From Caminibacter pacificus (GTDB lineage Bacteria > Campylobacterota > Campylobacteria > Campylobacterales > Nautiliaceae): a stretch of DNA of 64,000 nucleotides. The notes under the pieces were generated by a model that saw only the letters and a list, made by a program, of their open reading frames with translations, ran no database searches and was not told the DNA's origin. This document shows, piece by piece, positions 7,853-16,124 of this stretch. The stretch covers positions 95,215-159,214 of the forward strand of contig NZ_RJVK01000005.1 in assembly GCF_003752135.1 (NCBI RefSeq). The letters are read 5' to 3'. Position numbers and translations under genes: made by a program. Within the stretch, counting starts at the first letter, position 1. Each line of letters opens with the position of its first letter.

Positions 7853-9052
7853 TTAATACGCATGAGATTCTGGGTCTTGGATTTCTTCTCTTGTAATAGG
7901 ACCTTGTTTTTTCATTTGATACCATACCCAGATAATGTATCCAAGAACGAATGGTACCGCAACTGATACCCAAGCCATTACTTCAAGAGTATATTTAGAA
8001 CCAGAACTGTTTTGAATTGTTAAGCTGCTTTGTAAATCAGCATAACTTGGATAGAAAGGTGTTCCAAAAAGTCCTGCGATAACGAATACGATGATACCGA
8101 TTAATACGATACCAAGTCCGCTAAACCAGATACCTTTGTTTGAACCTTTGAACGCTGTAACAAAAACTCCCCATACGAATAGTACAAGACCTGCTAAGAA
8201 TAAGATTAGAGGAATTGCACCGAATGATAATAGGTTGTGTAAATATTTACCTGGTTCAAGGTAAACTTTTCCAGTTGGGTCATGAATGTCGTATGCATAA
8301 CCTTTTAAAGTTAAAAGACCGTAAAGTACAACAAGTAATGCAACTAATAGAATTACGAAACATCTTTTAACAACACCTCTTAATCTTTCGATTAGTTCAG
8401 GGAATTCGTTGTTATCGATGTCGTTGATTAGCCATAACGCACCAAGAATTCTTGCCGCTGCGAATACTAATACACCCATTGCAAGGTTGAACCATGCACC
8501 GTGTTTGAAGTCGATAGCAGCTTCAAGACCTCTTAAGTTGAAACCGTCTTTTGCTGTACCCCATTCAAGTACTCTTGTAACAGGATCGTATGTAAAGTTA
8601 GAACCTGTAAAGAATGTACCAACTGCCGCACCGATTAATACCATACCTACAACACCGTTGAAGTAAAGGAAGAATTTGTATGCACCTTTACCGATAAGGT
8701 TGTTAGGTTTATTCATATATTCATAAGATACCGCTTGAAGTACGAATGCGAAAAGAATCAACATCCATACCCAATATGCTCCACCGAATGATACTGAGTA
8801 AAATAGTGGGAATGCTGCGTATAACGCACCACCGAAAAGTACTAATGTTGTAAATGTCAACTCCCATTTTCTACCAAGAGAGTTAAGAATCGCTCTTTCT
8901 TCCATTTCTGTTTTAGAAGTATGGAATAGAGTTTGTCCACCTTGTACGAATGTCATAAGGAGGAAAAGACCTCCAAGTACTGCAACAATAATCCAGAAAT
9001 ATACTTGTAAATAAAAGTGTGTTGCGTCCACTGTTATTGGTGCCCAAGTCAT
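7853..9052 (-). CDS. cydB: Cytochrome bd oxidase subunit II
   Basis: CydB is the 399-residue structural partner of CydA in the bd-type quinol oxidase, a high-affinity terminal oxidase of the inner membrane. Eight or more hydrophobic helices are visible, and the HGAWFNLAMGVLVFAAAR segment is typical of subunit II. Its start is immediately at the cydA stop (1-base overlap), with a GGAGCGCA-like ribosome site in the cydA end. A 1.2 kb gene and no CydCD transporter in the window agree with a compact operon. The order is DUF4492 gene, cydA, cydB, small protein. Confidence 0.95.
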   Translation of the reverse strand: MTWAPITVDATHFYLQVYFWIIVAVLGGLFLLMTFVQGGQTLFHTSKTEMEERAILNSLGRKWELTFTTLVLFGGALYAAFPLFYSVSFGGAYWVWMLILFAFVLQAVSYEYMNKPNNLIGKGAYKFFLYFNGVVGMVLIGAAVGTFFTGSNFTYDPVTRVLEWGTAKDGFNLRGLEAAIDFKHGAWFNLAMGVLVFAAARILGALWLINDIDNNEFPELIERLRGVVKRCFVILLVALLVVLYGLLTLKGYAYDIHDPTGKVYLEPGKYLHNLLSFGAIPLILFLAGLVLFVWGVFVTAFKGSNKGIWFSGLGIVLIGIIVFVIAGLFGTPFYPSYADLQSSLTIQNSSGSKYTLEVMAWVSVAVPFVLGYIIWVWYQMKKQGPITREEIQDPESHAY

Positions 9053-10647
9053 CAGTGCGCTCCTTTTGGTCCGTTTTTAACGACCGTAAATAGGATTTTA
9101 AGTTCAGCAATACCAAGAATTACGAACGCTGTTAAGAACATAAAGAATGTTGCTTGAACGTTTTGTAATGCGATTGGTGTTACTGATTCCGCTGTTGGAA
9201 GTACTCCGAATACTGTCCAAGGTTGTCTTCCGATTTCAGCTGTCATCCAACCGAAACTTGTTGCAATCCATGGAAGCGGTACAGAGATAACAGCAAGTTT
9301 TTGAACAAGTCTGTTTTCAACAAACGTACCTTTCATAATTGATACGTAAGCTAAGATGAATAGTAAAATGAACCAGAATCCAAGTGCAACCATGATATGG
9401 AACGCATAGAATACTGGAGGTACCGGTGGATAAATTAGATTTGGATCAATATTTGGATTAGCAAAATATCCGTAACCGATTAAGTCAGCTTTTGTAAGTT
9501 TGATACCAGTTTTTGGGTCTTCCCAAATAACTTTGTAAAAGTCTGCTTTTGCAGCTTCCATTGCTGCTGTATCACCAGCTTTTTTAGCTTCATGATATTT
9601 TAATAAGTCGTTTTTAGCTTCTTTACCAACTGCTGCAAGTTTGCTTAGAGGCCAAATACCGTATTCAGAATTACCGTTAACTAAGTCTCTTAGACCAGGA
9701 ACGAATGCGTTCGGATCTCTTTTTCCAAGTAGAGATAACATTTTTGGAAGTTCGATTTTAAATACGAAACCTTCGTCATTACTTGTAACTTCAGTAGCTT
9801 TTAGATTTTTAGGAATACCGAATGCTACGATCGGTGCTCCTCTTTCACCTACGTAAAGACCTTCTGCAGAAGCGATTTTTGTAGGTTGAGTATTTGCAAC
9901 TTCATAAGCATGCTCGTCACCGATTACCGCTACGAAAATTGAAGAAATAAGTCCAAATGCTGCTGCAACTGTTGCTGATTTTTTAGCGAATTCTACGTGT
10001 TTACCTTTTAGTAGGTAAAGGCTTGAAATACCAAGTACGAAGATTGATGCAAGAGTATATCCCGCACTTACAACGTGTAAGAATTTAACTTGTGCTACCG
10101 GTTGCGTAATTAGCGCCCAGAAGTTTGTCATTTCAAGTCTTGAAGTGTCGATATTGAAGAAACCGAATTCATTACTTGGATGTTGCATAAATCCGTTTGC
10201 AATCAAAATCCAAAGTGCTGATAGGTTTGAACCGATTGCAAGTAGCCAAGTAGATGCTAAGTGAACACCTTTGCTAACTCTTTTCCATCCGAAGAATGAA
10301 ATTGCTGCGAATGTTGCTTCCATAAAGAATGCAACGATACCTTCAACTGCAAGTGGTGCACCGAATAAGTCACCAACAACCCATGAGTAAGTTGACCAGT
10401 TAGTACCGAACTCGAACTCGTGAATAATACCAGTTGATAATCCAAGAGCGAAGTTGATACCGAAAATTAATTGCCAGAACTGAGTAATTTCTTTCCACTC
10501 TTGCTTACCGGTTTTTACATAGATAGTTTCGAAAAACGCTACGATGAAAGACATACCTAATGTAAACGGTACGAAAAAGAAGTGGAACAGTGCTGTCATT
10601 GCGAACTGAGCTCTCGCCCACTCAAGCATGGTTAAATCTACATGCAT
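9052..10647 (-). CDS. cydA: Cytochrome bd oxidase subunit I
   Basis: CydA carries the three haems and the quinol site of cytochrome bd. The 531-residue protein starts with RAQFAMTALFHFFFVPFTLG, containing the first haem-ligand histidine. It has GFMQHP, the FLHVVSAGYTL histidine segment for haem b558, and GWMTAEIGRQPW near residue 460. An insert of roughly 120 residues between about 265 and 390 (KNLKATEV to LIYPPVPP) corresponds to the periplasmic Q-loop region. It lies 1 base from the upstream DUF4492 gene and overlaps cydB by one base, so it is cotranscribed. It would oxidise menaquinol and reduce O2 under microaerobic conditions and help with oxygen defence. Confidence 0.96.
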   Translation of the reverse strand: MHVDLTMLEWARAQFAMTALFHFFFVPFTLGMSFIVAFFETIYVKTGKQEWKEITQFWQLIFGINFALGLSTGIIHEFEFGTNWSTYSWVVGDLFGAPLAVEGIVAFFMEATFAAISFFGWKRVSKGVHLASTWLLAIGSNLSALWILIANGFMQHPSNEFGFFNIDTSRLEMTNFWALITQPVAQVKFLHVVSAGYTLASIFVLGISSLYLLKGKHVEFAKKSATVAAAFGLISSIFVAVIGDEHAYEVANTQPTKIASAEGLYVGERGAPIVAFGIPKNLKATEVTSNDEGFVFKIELPKMLSLLGKRDPNAFVPGLRDLVNGNSEYGIWPLSKLAAVGKEAKNDLLKYHEAKKAGDTAAMEAAKADFYKVIWEDPKTGIKLTKADLIGYGYFANPNIDPNLIYPPVPPVFYAFHIMVALGFWFILLFILAYVSIMKGTFVENRLVQKLAVISVPLPWIATSFGWMTAEIGRQPWTVFGVLPTAESVTPIALQNVQATFFMFLTAFVILGIAELKILFTVVKNGPKGAH

Positions 10648-10648
10648 G

Positions 10649-10876
10649 CTATTCCTCCTTTTTTGTTGTGGTTGTAATTTTTGTCAGTTGTTGTATATAC
10701 AGCTCTTGTTGAGCCGCTTTGCTTTGAATCTTCGAACTTAAAGTCGGAAAGAAAAAAGCTTTGATAACGACAAAAATTACAACCAATTTGATAATAATAA
10801 TTACCCAAAGCTTTCGCCCAAGGTCCGACAGGTTTTTAAACCCGTCTATGTAAAAGAACAAAATTCGTTTAAACAT
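10649..10876 (-). CDS. DUF4492 small membrane protein of the cyd operon
   Basis: This 75-residue protein has the DUF4492 hallmark FFYIDGFKNLSDLGRKLW followed by one hydrophobic helix (about residues 24-42) and a KAFFFP exit. The family is found before cydA in Bacteroidota and Campylobacterota, so a role with cytochrome bd is likely but untested. The start is placed at the ATG at 10876 because AAGGAGGGCTCT lies just before it. A TTG-started extension to 10900 would cover the ribosome site. Confidence 0.85.
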   Translation of the reverse strand: MFKRILFFYIDGFKNLSDLGRKLWVIIIIKLVVIFVVIKAFFFPTLSSKIQSKAAQQELYIQQLTKITTTTKKEE

Positions 10877-10902
10877 AGAGCCCTCCTTCGAGGCTACCAA
10901 AA

Positions 10903-10931
10903 ATTATATATCAATTTATTTTGGTAGTCAA
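10903..10931 (-). promoter_or_regulatory. Promoter of the cyd operon
   Basis: On the reverse strand, TTGACT (10931-10926) and TATAAT (10908-10903) are separated by exactly 17 bases, ending 27 bases before the DUF4492 start at 10876. This is a near-consensus housekeeping promoter and would drive all four genes down to 7630. Confidence 0.8.
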
Positions 10932-10935
10932 TAAT

Positions 10936-10954
10936 AATTAATGGAAAATTAATT
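10936..10954. promoter_or_regulatory. Inverted repeat upstream of the cyd promoter
   Basis: AATTAAT (10936-10942) and ATTAATT (10948-10954) form a perfect 7-bp inverted repeat around GGAAA, only 5 bases upstream of the -35 box. It could bind an oxygen- or redox-responsive regulator, but AT-rich DNA makes such repeats common. The rest of 10955-11079 is AT-rich with nothing else recognised. Confidence 0.3.
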
Positions 10955-11079
10955 GATTTTGACGTTTAATTCACAATTGAATATTCATTTAGTTTTATAT
11001 TTGACATAAATTTTACAAAAATTAAAAAACATTGATTTTTAGGGGAATTTGAAAAATAAAGAAAGAGAAGGAGAAAAAA

Positions 11080-11466
11080 TTATTCGCTAACTTCCACAAC
11101 TTTTTCTTCGCTCTCCCATAGACCGTGTTTAGTACAATAAGCCATTGCAGTAAGTTTAAGTTTTGATTTTTTAGGAATGATGTAAAAATCAACTTCAACT
11201 TGGCTTTTTTCGTTTCCGAGCGTACCAGGTGTGAAAGTAGCTTGACCAAGTAGCGTATCTCCGTCCCAAAGTTGAACGTATGCGATGTAATGGTCGAAAT
11301 CGTCAGGGTGAGAGTATTCGTTACCAACTTTTACTTTTACTTTGAATTTTTCACCTTTTTTTGCAGTGTCTTCACAAATCACAAATGGTGAATGTCTGTC
11401 GATGTAATCTTTTTTTGCTTCTCTATCGATTTGAGAGATGTCTTCATATCTGTTGATTTTTGGCAT
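11080..11466 (-). CDS. Class II superoxide reductase (neelaredoxin type)
   Basis: This 128-residue protein reduces superoxide to peroxide at a mononuclear Fe(His)4Cys site without making oxygen. The ligands are visible: His25 (DRHSP), His53 and His59 (EYSHPDDFDHYI), and Cys111 and His114 (AYCTKHG). There is no N-terminal desulforedoxin CxxC domain, hence class II. The usual EKHxP catalytic pair reads DRHSP here, so the conserved Glu-Lys is replaced by Asp-Arg. The start is the ATG at 11466 with AAAAGGAGGCAAAT before it; the frame extends further upstream without a ribosome site. It stands alone between the cyd operon and the divergent rnhA. Confidence 0.93.
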   Translation of the reverse strand: MPKINRYEDISQIDREAKKDYIDRHSPFVICEDTAKKGEKFKVKVKVGNEYSHPDDFDHYIAYVQLWDGDTLLGQATFTPGTLGNEKSQVEVDFYIIPKKSKLKLTAMAYCTKHGLWESEEKVVEVSE

Positions 11467-11497
11467 ATTTGCCTCCTTTTGATAAAATTTGTAATTA

Positions 11498-11526
11498 ATT
11501 ATAACACAAAAAAATAAAAAAGACAA
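11498..11526 (-). promoter_or_regulatory. Promoter of superoxide reductase gene
   Basis: On the reverse strand, TTGTCT (11526-11521) and TATAAT (11503-11498) are spaced by 17 bases, with the -10 box 31 bases from the start codon. The rightward rnhA start lies 45 bases beyond on the other strand. Confidence 0.65.
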
Positions 11527-11571
11527 AATTTATCTTTTATTTTTGGATAAAAATTATAAAAAAGGTAACAA

Positions 11572-12000
11572 TTGAAAAAAGTCGAAATTTTTACCGACGG
11601 CAGTTCCCTTGGAAATCCGGGGCCCGGTGGTTGGTGCGCGATTCTTAGACATAAAGGCGTTGAGAAGACATTGAGCGGAGGAGAAAAGGAGACTACGAAT
11701 AACAGAATGGAGTTAAAAGCTGTCATTGAGGGTCTGAGGGCTTTAAAATTTCCTTGCGAAGTCGATTTGTATAGTGATTCGACTTATGTGGTTAAAGGCA
11801 TAAACGAATGGCTTGAAAATTGGGTGAAAAAAGATTTCAAAAAAGTAAAAAATCCCGATTTATGGCGTGAGTTTTTGGAAGTTAGCAAACCGCATAAGCT
11901 TAACGTTTTTTGGGTAAAAGCCCATAACGGACACAGAGAAAACGAAATTTGTGATAAAATAGCAAAAGAGGAAGCAAGGAGATTCAGTGTTAATAAGTAA
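11572..12000 (+). CDS. rnhA: Ribonuclease HI
   Basis: RNase HI cuts the RNA strand of RNA-DNA hybrids, removing primers and R-loops. The 142-residue protein has all active-site residues: Asp9 (FTDGS), Glu47 (NRMELKA), Asp69 (YSDSTY), His118 (KAHNGH) and Asp128 (EICDKIA). It starts with TTG at 11572 after AAAGGTAACAA. The end overlaps the next gene's GTG start by 14 bases, beginning a four-gene rightward operon with an HDOD gene, rnc and aroC. Confidence 0.96.
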   Translation: MKKVEIFTDGSSLGNPGPGGWCAILRHKGVEKTLSGGEKETTNNRMELKAVIEGLRALKFPCEVDLYSDSTYVVKGINEWLENWVKKDFKKVKNPDLWREFLEVSKPHKLNVFWVKAHNGHRENEICDKIAKEEARRFSVNK

Positions 12001-12763
12001 AAGCGACATAATCAAATATCTAAAAGAGATTCCCCCGGTACCTGAAAGCGTCAAAGCGTGTCTTGATTATTTGAAACAAGGAGAGCTTAAAAAAGCGGCG
12101 CTTGAGGCGGATAAAGATATCGTTTTGAAAAAACAGATAGAATCGATAGTAAACTCGGCGGCTTTTTCACTTCCAAACAAAGTCGAAGATACGGTACAGC
12201 TTTTTTCTATGATCGGACTTGAAATGGCAAAAAGCCTCGTTTATTCATATTTGGTAAAATTACTCTCTCCGAAAGAATGGAAGATTTTTGATATTAATTT
12301 TGCCGATTTTCAGGCGGCTTTTATGAAAATGTACGAAGAAAATATGATTTTGGAATTCGGTGAAGATGTTTATAAAAAATATGCCGAAATAGGCGCTATA
12401 GTACCTGCTGCGGTTTGTGTTTGCGATTCGCTTTTGGGGGATAAAAAAGAAGATTTGGAGCTTATATTGGACGCCGCTCCTTTAGAATACGGCACTTTGC
12501 TAAAAAGAATGACCGGAGCGTCGCTTTTCGGACTTGCGGCTAAAATAGCCGAAATTTGGGGACTTGAAAAAGAAAAAACCGAAAGCTTGAAAAAAGCGGA
12601 GTGTGATGTTTGCGATAATGAAATCGCAGCGCTGATACATTTTATATTTTTCTATCTTAGCAGCAAAAAGCAGTTTTTGGATTTGAATTCTTTAATAGAA
12701 TTTAAACCCGAATCGATAGAAAAAATACCAAAAACTTACGAAAGGATAATAAATGGTAGCTGA
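11987..12763 (+). CDS. HDOD-domain protein
   Basis: This 258-residue protein contains an HDOD domain: IPPVPESVKACLDYL at the start, then LKKQIESIVNSAAF and VEDTVQLFSMIGLEMAKSLV. HDOD domains are HD-like folds without metal-dependent phosphohydrolase residues and usually act in signalling or stress responses. No output domain is attached. The GTG start at 11987 has AAGGAGATTCA upstream, inside rnhA, and the end overlaps rnc by 11 bases. Being wedged between rnhA and rnc suggests co-expression with RNA-processing enzymes, but its job is unknown. Confidence 0.85.
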   Translation: MLISKSDIIKYLKEIPPVPESVKACLDYLKQGELKKAALEADKDIVLKKQIESIVNSAAFSLPNKVEDTVQLFSMIGLEMAKSLVYSYLVKLLSPKEWKIFDINFADFQAAFMKMYEENMILEFGEDVYKKYAEIGAIVPAAVCVCDSLLGDKKEDLELILDAAPLEYGTLLKRMTGASLFGLAAKIAEIWGLEKEKTESLKKAECDVCDNEIAALIHFIFFYLSSKKQFLDLNSLIEFKPESIEKIPKTYERIINGS

Positions 12764-13436
12764 GGAACTGCAAAAGAGCTTGGGGTATCAGTTTAAAGAT
12801 GAAAAATTGATAACCGAGGCTCTCACTCATAGAAGTTATACGAAAGATTTTAACAACGAAAGGCTCGAATATTTGGGAGATGCCGTACTTGATTTGATAG
12901 TCGGAGAGTATTTGTATCATCTTTTTCCGGATGCTGAGGAGGGAATGCTCTCAAAACTTAGAGCCGCTCTTGTTAATGAGGACTCTTTTGACAAACTCGC
13001 AAAAAAGCTTGATTTGGGAAAATATCTCTTTTTATCTCCTGCGGAAGAAAATAACAGAGGTCGCGAAAAACCCTCTATTCTCTCAAGTGCTTTTGAGGCG
13101 TTAATAGGCGCTATTTATCTTGAAGCGGGATTTGATAAGGCAAAAGAGATTGCATTAAGACTTATAAAAGAGGTGTTTCCTAAAATTACTCCCGAAGAGC
13201 TTTTAAAAGATTACAAAACGAATCTTCAAGAGATTACCCAAGCTCATTTCGGCGTCGTTCCGGAATATAGGCTAATAAGCGCAACGGGGCCCGATCATAG
13301 AAAAGAGTTTGAAATAGGTGTTTTTATCAACGATAAAGAGTATGCAAGAGCAAAAGGTAGAAGCAAAAAAGCGGCACAGCAAGAGGGGGCTCGTTTGACT
13401 ATCGAAAAATTAAAAAAAGAGCTTAATTTAAAATAG
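12753..13436 (+). CDS. rnc: Ribonuclease III
   Basis: RNase III cleaves double-stranded RNA in rRNA maturation and mRNA turnover. The 227-residue protein shows the signature NERLEYLGDAVLDL (Glu37, Asp43) with the second acidic group in FEALIGAIYLE (Glu115), and a C-terminal double-stranded RNA-binding domain from about residue 153, with a final AAQQEGARLTIEKL helix. It overlaps the HDOD gene and precedes aroC by 8 bases. Confidence 0.96.
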   Translation: MVAEELQKSLGYQFKDEKLITEALTHRSYTKDFNNERLEYLGDAVLDLIVGEYLYHLFPDAEEGMLSKLRAALVNEDSFDKLAKKLDLGKYLFLSPAEENNRGREKPSILSSAFEALIGAIYLEAGFDKAKEIALRLIKEVFPKITPEELLKDYKTNLQEITQAHFGVVPEYRLISATGPDHRKEFEIGVFINDKEYARAKGRSKKAAQQEGARLTIEKLKKELNLK

Positions 13437-13444
13437 GAGAGTTG

Positions 13445-14518
13445 ATGTTTAATAGTTTCGGTGAGATTTTTAGATTTACGACATTCGGAGAATCACACGG
13501 CAAGGCTATCGGTGTGATAATCGACGGCGTACCGGCTGGGCTTAAATTTGACGAAGAGTTTTTGGTAAGCGAGCTTGATAGAAGAAGACCCGGAAAAAAT
13601 CGTTTTGCCACTCAAAGAAAAGAGAGCGATACTCCGGAAGTTTTAAGCGGTGTGTTTGAGGGGATGACAACAGGTACTCCGATTTCGATTGTTATTTTTA
13701 ATAAAGACCAAAAAAGCAAGGATTATTCGAATATAAAAGATATTTTCCGTCCGGGACATGCTGATTTTACTTATTGGCATAAATACGGCATAAGAGACTA
13801 TAGAGGCGGTGGCAGAAGCTCTGCGAGGGAAACCGCAGCAAGAGTTGCGGCCGGAGCTGTAGCAAAGATGATTTTAAGAGAGCTTGATATCGAAATTGAA
13901 GCCGGAGTAGTGGAAATCGGAGGGATTAGAGCTGAAAATATAGATTATGAGTATGCAAAAAACTCGCCGATTTTCGCACTTGATAGCGAAGCGGAAAAAA
14001 AATGGATAGAAGCGATAGATAAAGCAAGAGAGGAACATAACTCCCTTGGAGGAGTGGTGAAACTCAGAATAAAAAATCTCCCCGTAGGGCTTGGCGAGCC
14101 GATTTATTACAAGCTCGATAATATTTTGGCAAGTGCGATGGTTAGTATCAATGCCGTAAAAGGTATCTATATCGGAAACAGTGAGGCTCATAAACTAACA
14201 GGTCTTGAAAACAACGACGAAATAAGCAAAGATGGCTTTTTGAGTAATAATTGCGGAGGAGTTTTGGGAGGTATCAGTAACGGAGAAGATGTCGAACTTG
14301 AAGTCTTTTTCAAACCGACGCCTTCGATTTTTAAACCTCAGAAATCTGTCGATATTTACGGAAACGAAGTTGAAGTAAACCTAAAAGGCCGCCACGACCC
14401 TATCGTAGCGGTTAGAGGTAGCGTTGTGGCCGAAGCTATGGCTGCTTGTGTGGTAGCAGATATGCTGTTTTTGAATATGACGAGAAAAATGGAATATATC
14501 AAAAAGATTTATCAATAA
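13445..14518 (+). CDS. aroC: Chorismate synthase
   Basis: AroC converts EPSP to chorismate using reduced FMN, ending the shikimate pathway. The 357-residue protein has the three family signatures: GESHGKAIGVIIDG near the start, RGGGRSSARETAARVAAGA around residue 120, and RHDPIVAVRGSVVAEAMAA near the end. The ATG at 13445 is preferred over an adjacent TTG because AGGAGAGTTG precedes it. Chorismate is the substrate of MqnA, which is encoded convergently 0.3 kb away. The end overlaps the convergent cupin gene by 7 bases. Confidence 0.97.
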   Translation: MFNSFGEIFRFTTFGESHGKAIGVIIDGVPAGLKFDEEFLVSELDRRRPGKNRFATQRKESDTPEVLSGVFEGMTTGTPISIVIFNKDQKSKDYSNIKDIFRPGHADFTYWHKYGIRDYRGGGRSSARETAARVAAGAVAKMILRELDIEIEAGVVEIGGIRAENIDYEYAKNSPIFALDSEAEKKWIEAIDKAREEHNSLGGVVKLRIKNLPVGLGEPIYYKLDNILASAMVSINAVKGIYIGNSEAHKLTGLENNDEISKDGFLSNNCGGVLGGISNGEDVELEVFFKPTPSIFKPQKSVDIYGNEVEVNLKGRHDPIVAVRGSVVAEAMAACVVADMLFLNMTRKMEYIKKIYQ

Positions 14519-14811
14519 ATATGAATAGCAAGCCATACGGCCGTTTTTTTTGTTTTTAGAAGCGTATGGGGAGTATTTGCGGGAATAAAAAGATAATCTC
14601 CGGCTTTTAGTTTTTTAATCTCTCCGTTTATTTCTATTTTTGCGCATCCTTTAAGCAAAACTACGAATTCGTCTTCTTCCTGGCAGAAAGTTTGAGGTGT
14701 TTTTAGAGTGTTTGAAATTATTTTTTTTATTTCGACGTTTTTGTGTTTTAGGATAGTTTCGAAAAATTCGCTATCAAGAGGAGGCAGTTTTTCTATGTTT
14801 AGTAAGTTCAT
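14512..14811 (-). CDS. Small cupin-domain protein
   Basis: This 99-residue single-domain cupin has FCQEEDEFVVLLKGCAKIEI and a second motif GDYLFIPANTPHTLL, but the first histidine pair of the metal site is replaced by CQEEDE, so metal binding is uncertain. Its start lies 38 bases inside the 3' end of mqnA, which implies translational coupling. Similar small cupins are often annotated as domain-of-unknown-role proteins. A sensing or storage role is speculation. Confidence 0.8.
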   Translation of the reverse strand: MNLLNIEKLPPLDSEFFETILKHKNVEIKKIISNTLKTPQTFCQEEDEFVVLLKGCAKIEINGEIKKLKAGDYLFIPANTPHTLLKTKKTAVWLAIHIY

Positions 14812-15412
14812 TCGCTTTTCTCCAAAATATTTTTAACGCTTTTTTTTCTCTCCAGCCGAGGTTGTAATATATGATTTTATCAAGATACTCTTTTGCTTCT
14901 TTGTAGCTTATTCCAAGAGACTCGGCATATTTTTTTAGAGTGAGATAAGGGATTTTTTGTTTTGTTTTTATGAACTCTTTAATAAGTTTTTCGTACTTTT
15001 CGTATTTTTTATTTACGCAAAATAGAGCGAATACAAAAGGTAGATTATATTTTTCATACCAAAGTTTCGCTAAATCTTGGCAGTTTTTTTCTCTAAAAGC
15101 TTTGTCGCCGATTACTACTTTTCCTTTTGTATTTAGGATTTTTGCAAGCACGTTTGAAGTGGCCGATTCGAAGTCGTCTCCGATTCCGGGGCATACGAGC
15201 ACGCTTTTGACTTCTTTTTTCGCGGCTATTCCTACCGGAAAGCATTTTTGATTTTTTGCTTTGATAGATGAGATAAAAGCGGCTTCGATTTTGCCGTTTT
15301 CGAACCATTCGTTTATTTTAGCGGGATATGAACTTTTTACTTTTATCCCTTTTTTTTTCAAAAATTGATAAAATGGCAAAAGGTTTAAGTAATCAATGTG
15401 TCCGATTTTCAT
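14774..15412 (-). CDS. mqnA: Chorismate dehydratase MqnA (futalosine menaquinone pathway)
   Basis: MqnA dehydrates chorismate to 3-enolpyruvylbenzoate, the first committed step of the futalosine route to menaquinone used by Campylobacterota. The 212-residue protein has the solute-binding-protein-like fold start KIGHIDYLNLLPFYQFL and a conserved AAFISSIKAKN segment in place of the D/SS ligand loop. It is shorter than the roughly 270-residue enzymes of Streptomyces or Thermus, which I believe is usual for this lineage. It is next to aroC, which supplies its substrate, and divergent from moaD. Confidence 0.87.
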   Translation of the reverse strand: MKIGHIDYLNLLPFYQFLKKKGIKVKSSYPAKINEWFENGKIEAAFISSIKAKNQKCFPVGIAAKKEVKSVLVCPGIGDDFESATSNVLAKILNTKGKVVIGDKAFREKNCQDLAKLWYEKYNLPFVFALFCVNKKYEKYEKLIKEFIKTKQKIPYLTLKKYAESLGISYKEAKEYLDKIIYYNLGWREKKALKIFWRKANELTKHRKTASS

Positions 15413-15451
15413 ATAAGCCTTTTTTTCGTAATTTTAGCATAAAGGAATTAA

Positions 15452-15673
15452 ATGATAAGAGTTGAATTTTTAGGTCCTATTAATAAAGAAGCTATGGAGA
15501 TTGACGTTAAGAGTTTAAAAGAGCTAAAAGAAGTACTAAGTAAAGACGAAGAGCTTAAAAGTTGGCTTAAGTCTTGTGCGGTTGCTGTAAATGACAAAAT
15601 AGTGACTTCATTGGACGTAGAGCTTAAAGACGGAGACAAAGTAGTGTTGCTACCGCCTGTATGCGGAGGATGA
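15452..15673 (+). CDS. moaD: Molybdopterin synthase sulfur carrier subunit MoaD
   Basis: This 73-residue ubiquitin-like protein ends in PPVCGG. The terminal GlyGly is adenylated and thiocarboxylated, then gives sulfur to MoaE for dithiolene formation. ThiS has the same tail, but the immediate partner at 15696 is MoaE, which settles the role. The ATG follows AAAGGAATTAA. MoaA, MoaB and MoaC are not in the window. Confidence 0.92.
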   Translation: MIRVEFLGPINKEAMEIDVKSLKELKEVLSKDEELKSWLKSCAVAVNDKIVTSLDVELKDGDKVVLLPPVCGG

Positions 15674-15695
15674 AATAATAATAAAAGGAGTATAA

Positions 15696-16124
15696 ATGGT
15701 TGAGGTATTTAAAGGCGGCGTTCCTGTAATTCCTACGCTTGAGAGGTGGTATGAGGAGTTTAAGCTCGAGGGGTACGGGGCGATGATTCCTTTTATCGGA
15801 ATTGTAAGACCGGATAACGAAATAGAAGGGCTTAGTTTTGATTTGTATTTGCCGATGCTAAACGAGTGGTTTAAGAAGTGGCAAAATTTAGATGACGCTA
15901 AAATTATGATGGCTCATAGTTTCGGGGATGTAATGGTAGGTGAAACGAGCTTTTTGTGCGCCGTATTTACAAAACACAGACGTGAGGGGTTTAAGTATCT
16001 TGAGGAATTCGTAGAGGATTTCAAAGCCAACGCTCCGATTTGGAAATACGACCTTAAAGGCGGCAAAAGGATTTTTGCAAGCGATAGAGCAAAAGAGCTT
16101 CCGGGAGCCGGACTTTTAGATTAG
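15696..16124 (+). CDS. moaE: Molybdopterin synthase catalytic subunit MoaE
   Basis: MoaE joins with MoaD to convert cyclic pyranopterin monophosphate to molybdopterin. The 142-residue protein has the MoaE core, with MMAHSFGDVMVGETSFLCAV and the catalytic lysine region NAPIWKYDLKGGKRIF near residues 109-124. It follows moaD by 22 bases with an AAAGGAG site. It ends convergently, overlapping moeA by 9 bases. Confidence 0.94.
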   Translation: MVEVFKGGVPVIPTLERWYEEFKLEGYGAMIPFIGIVRPDNEIEGLSFDLYLPMLNEWFKKWQNLDDAKIMMAHSFGDVMVGETSFLCAVFTKHRREGFKYLEEFVEDFKANAPIWKYDLKGGKRIFASDRAKELPGAGLLD

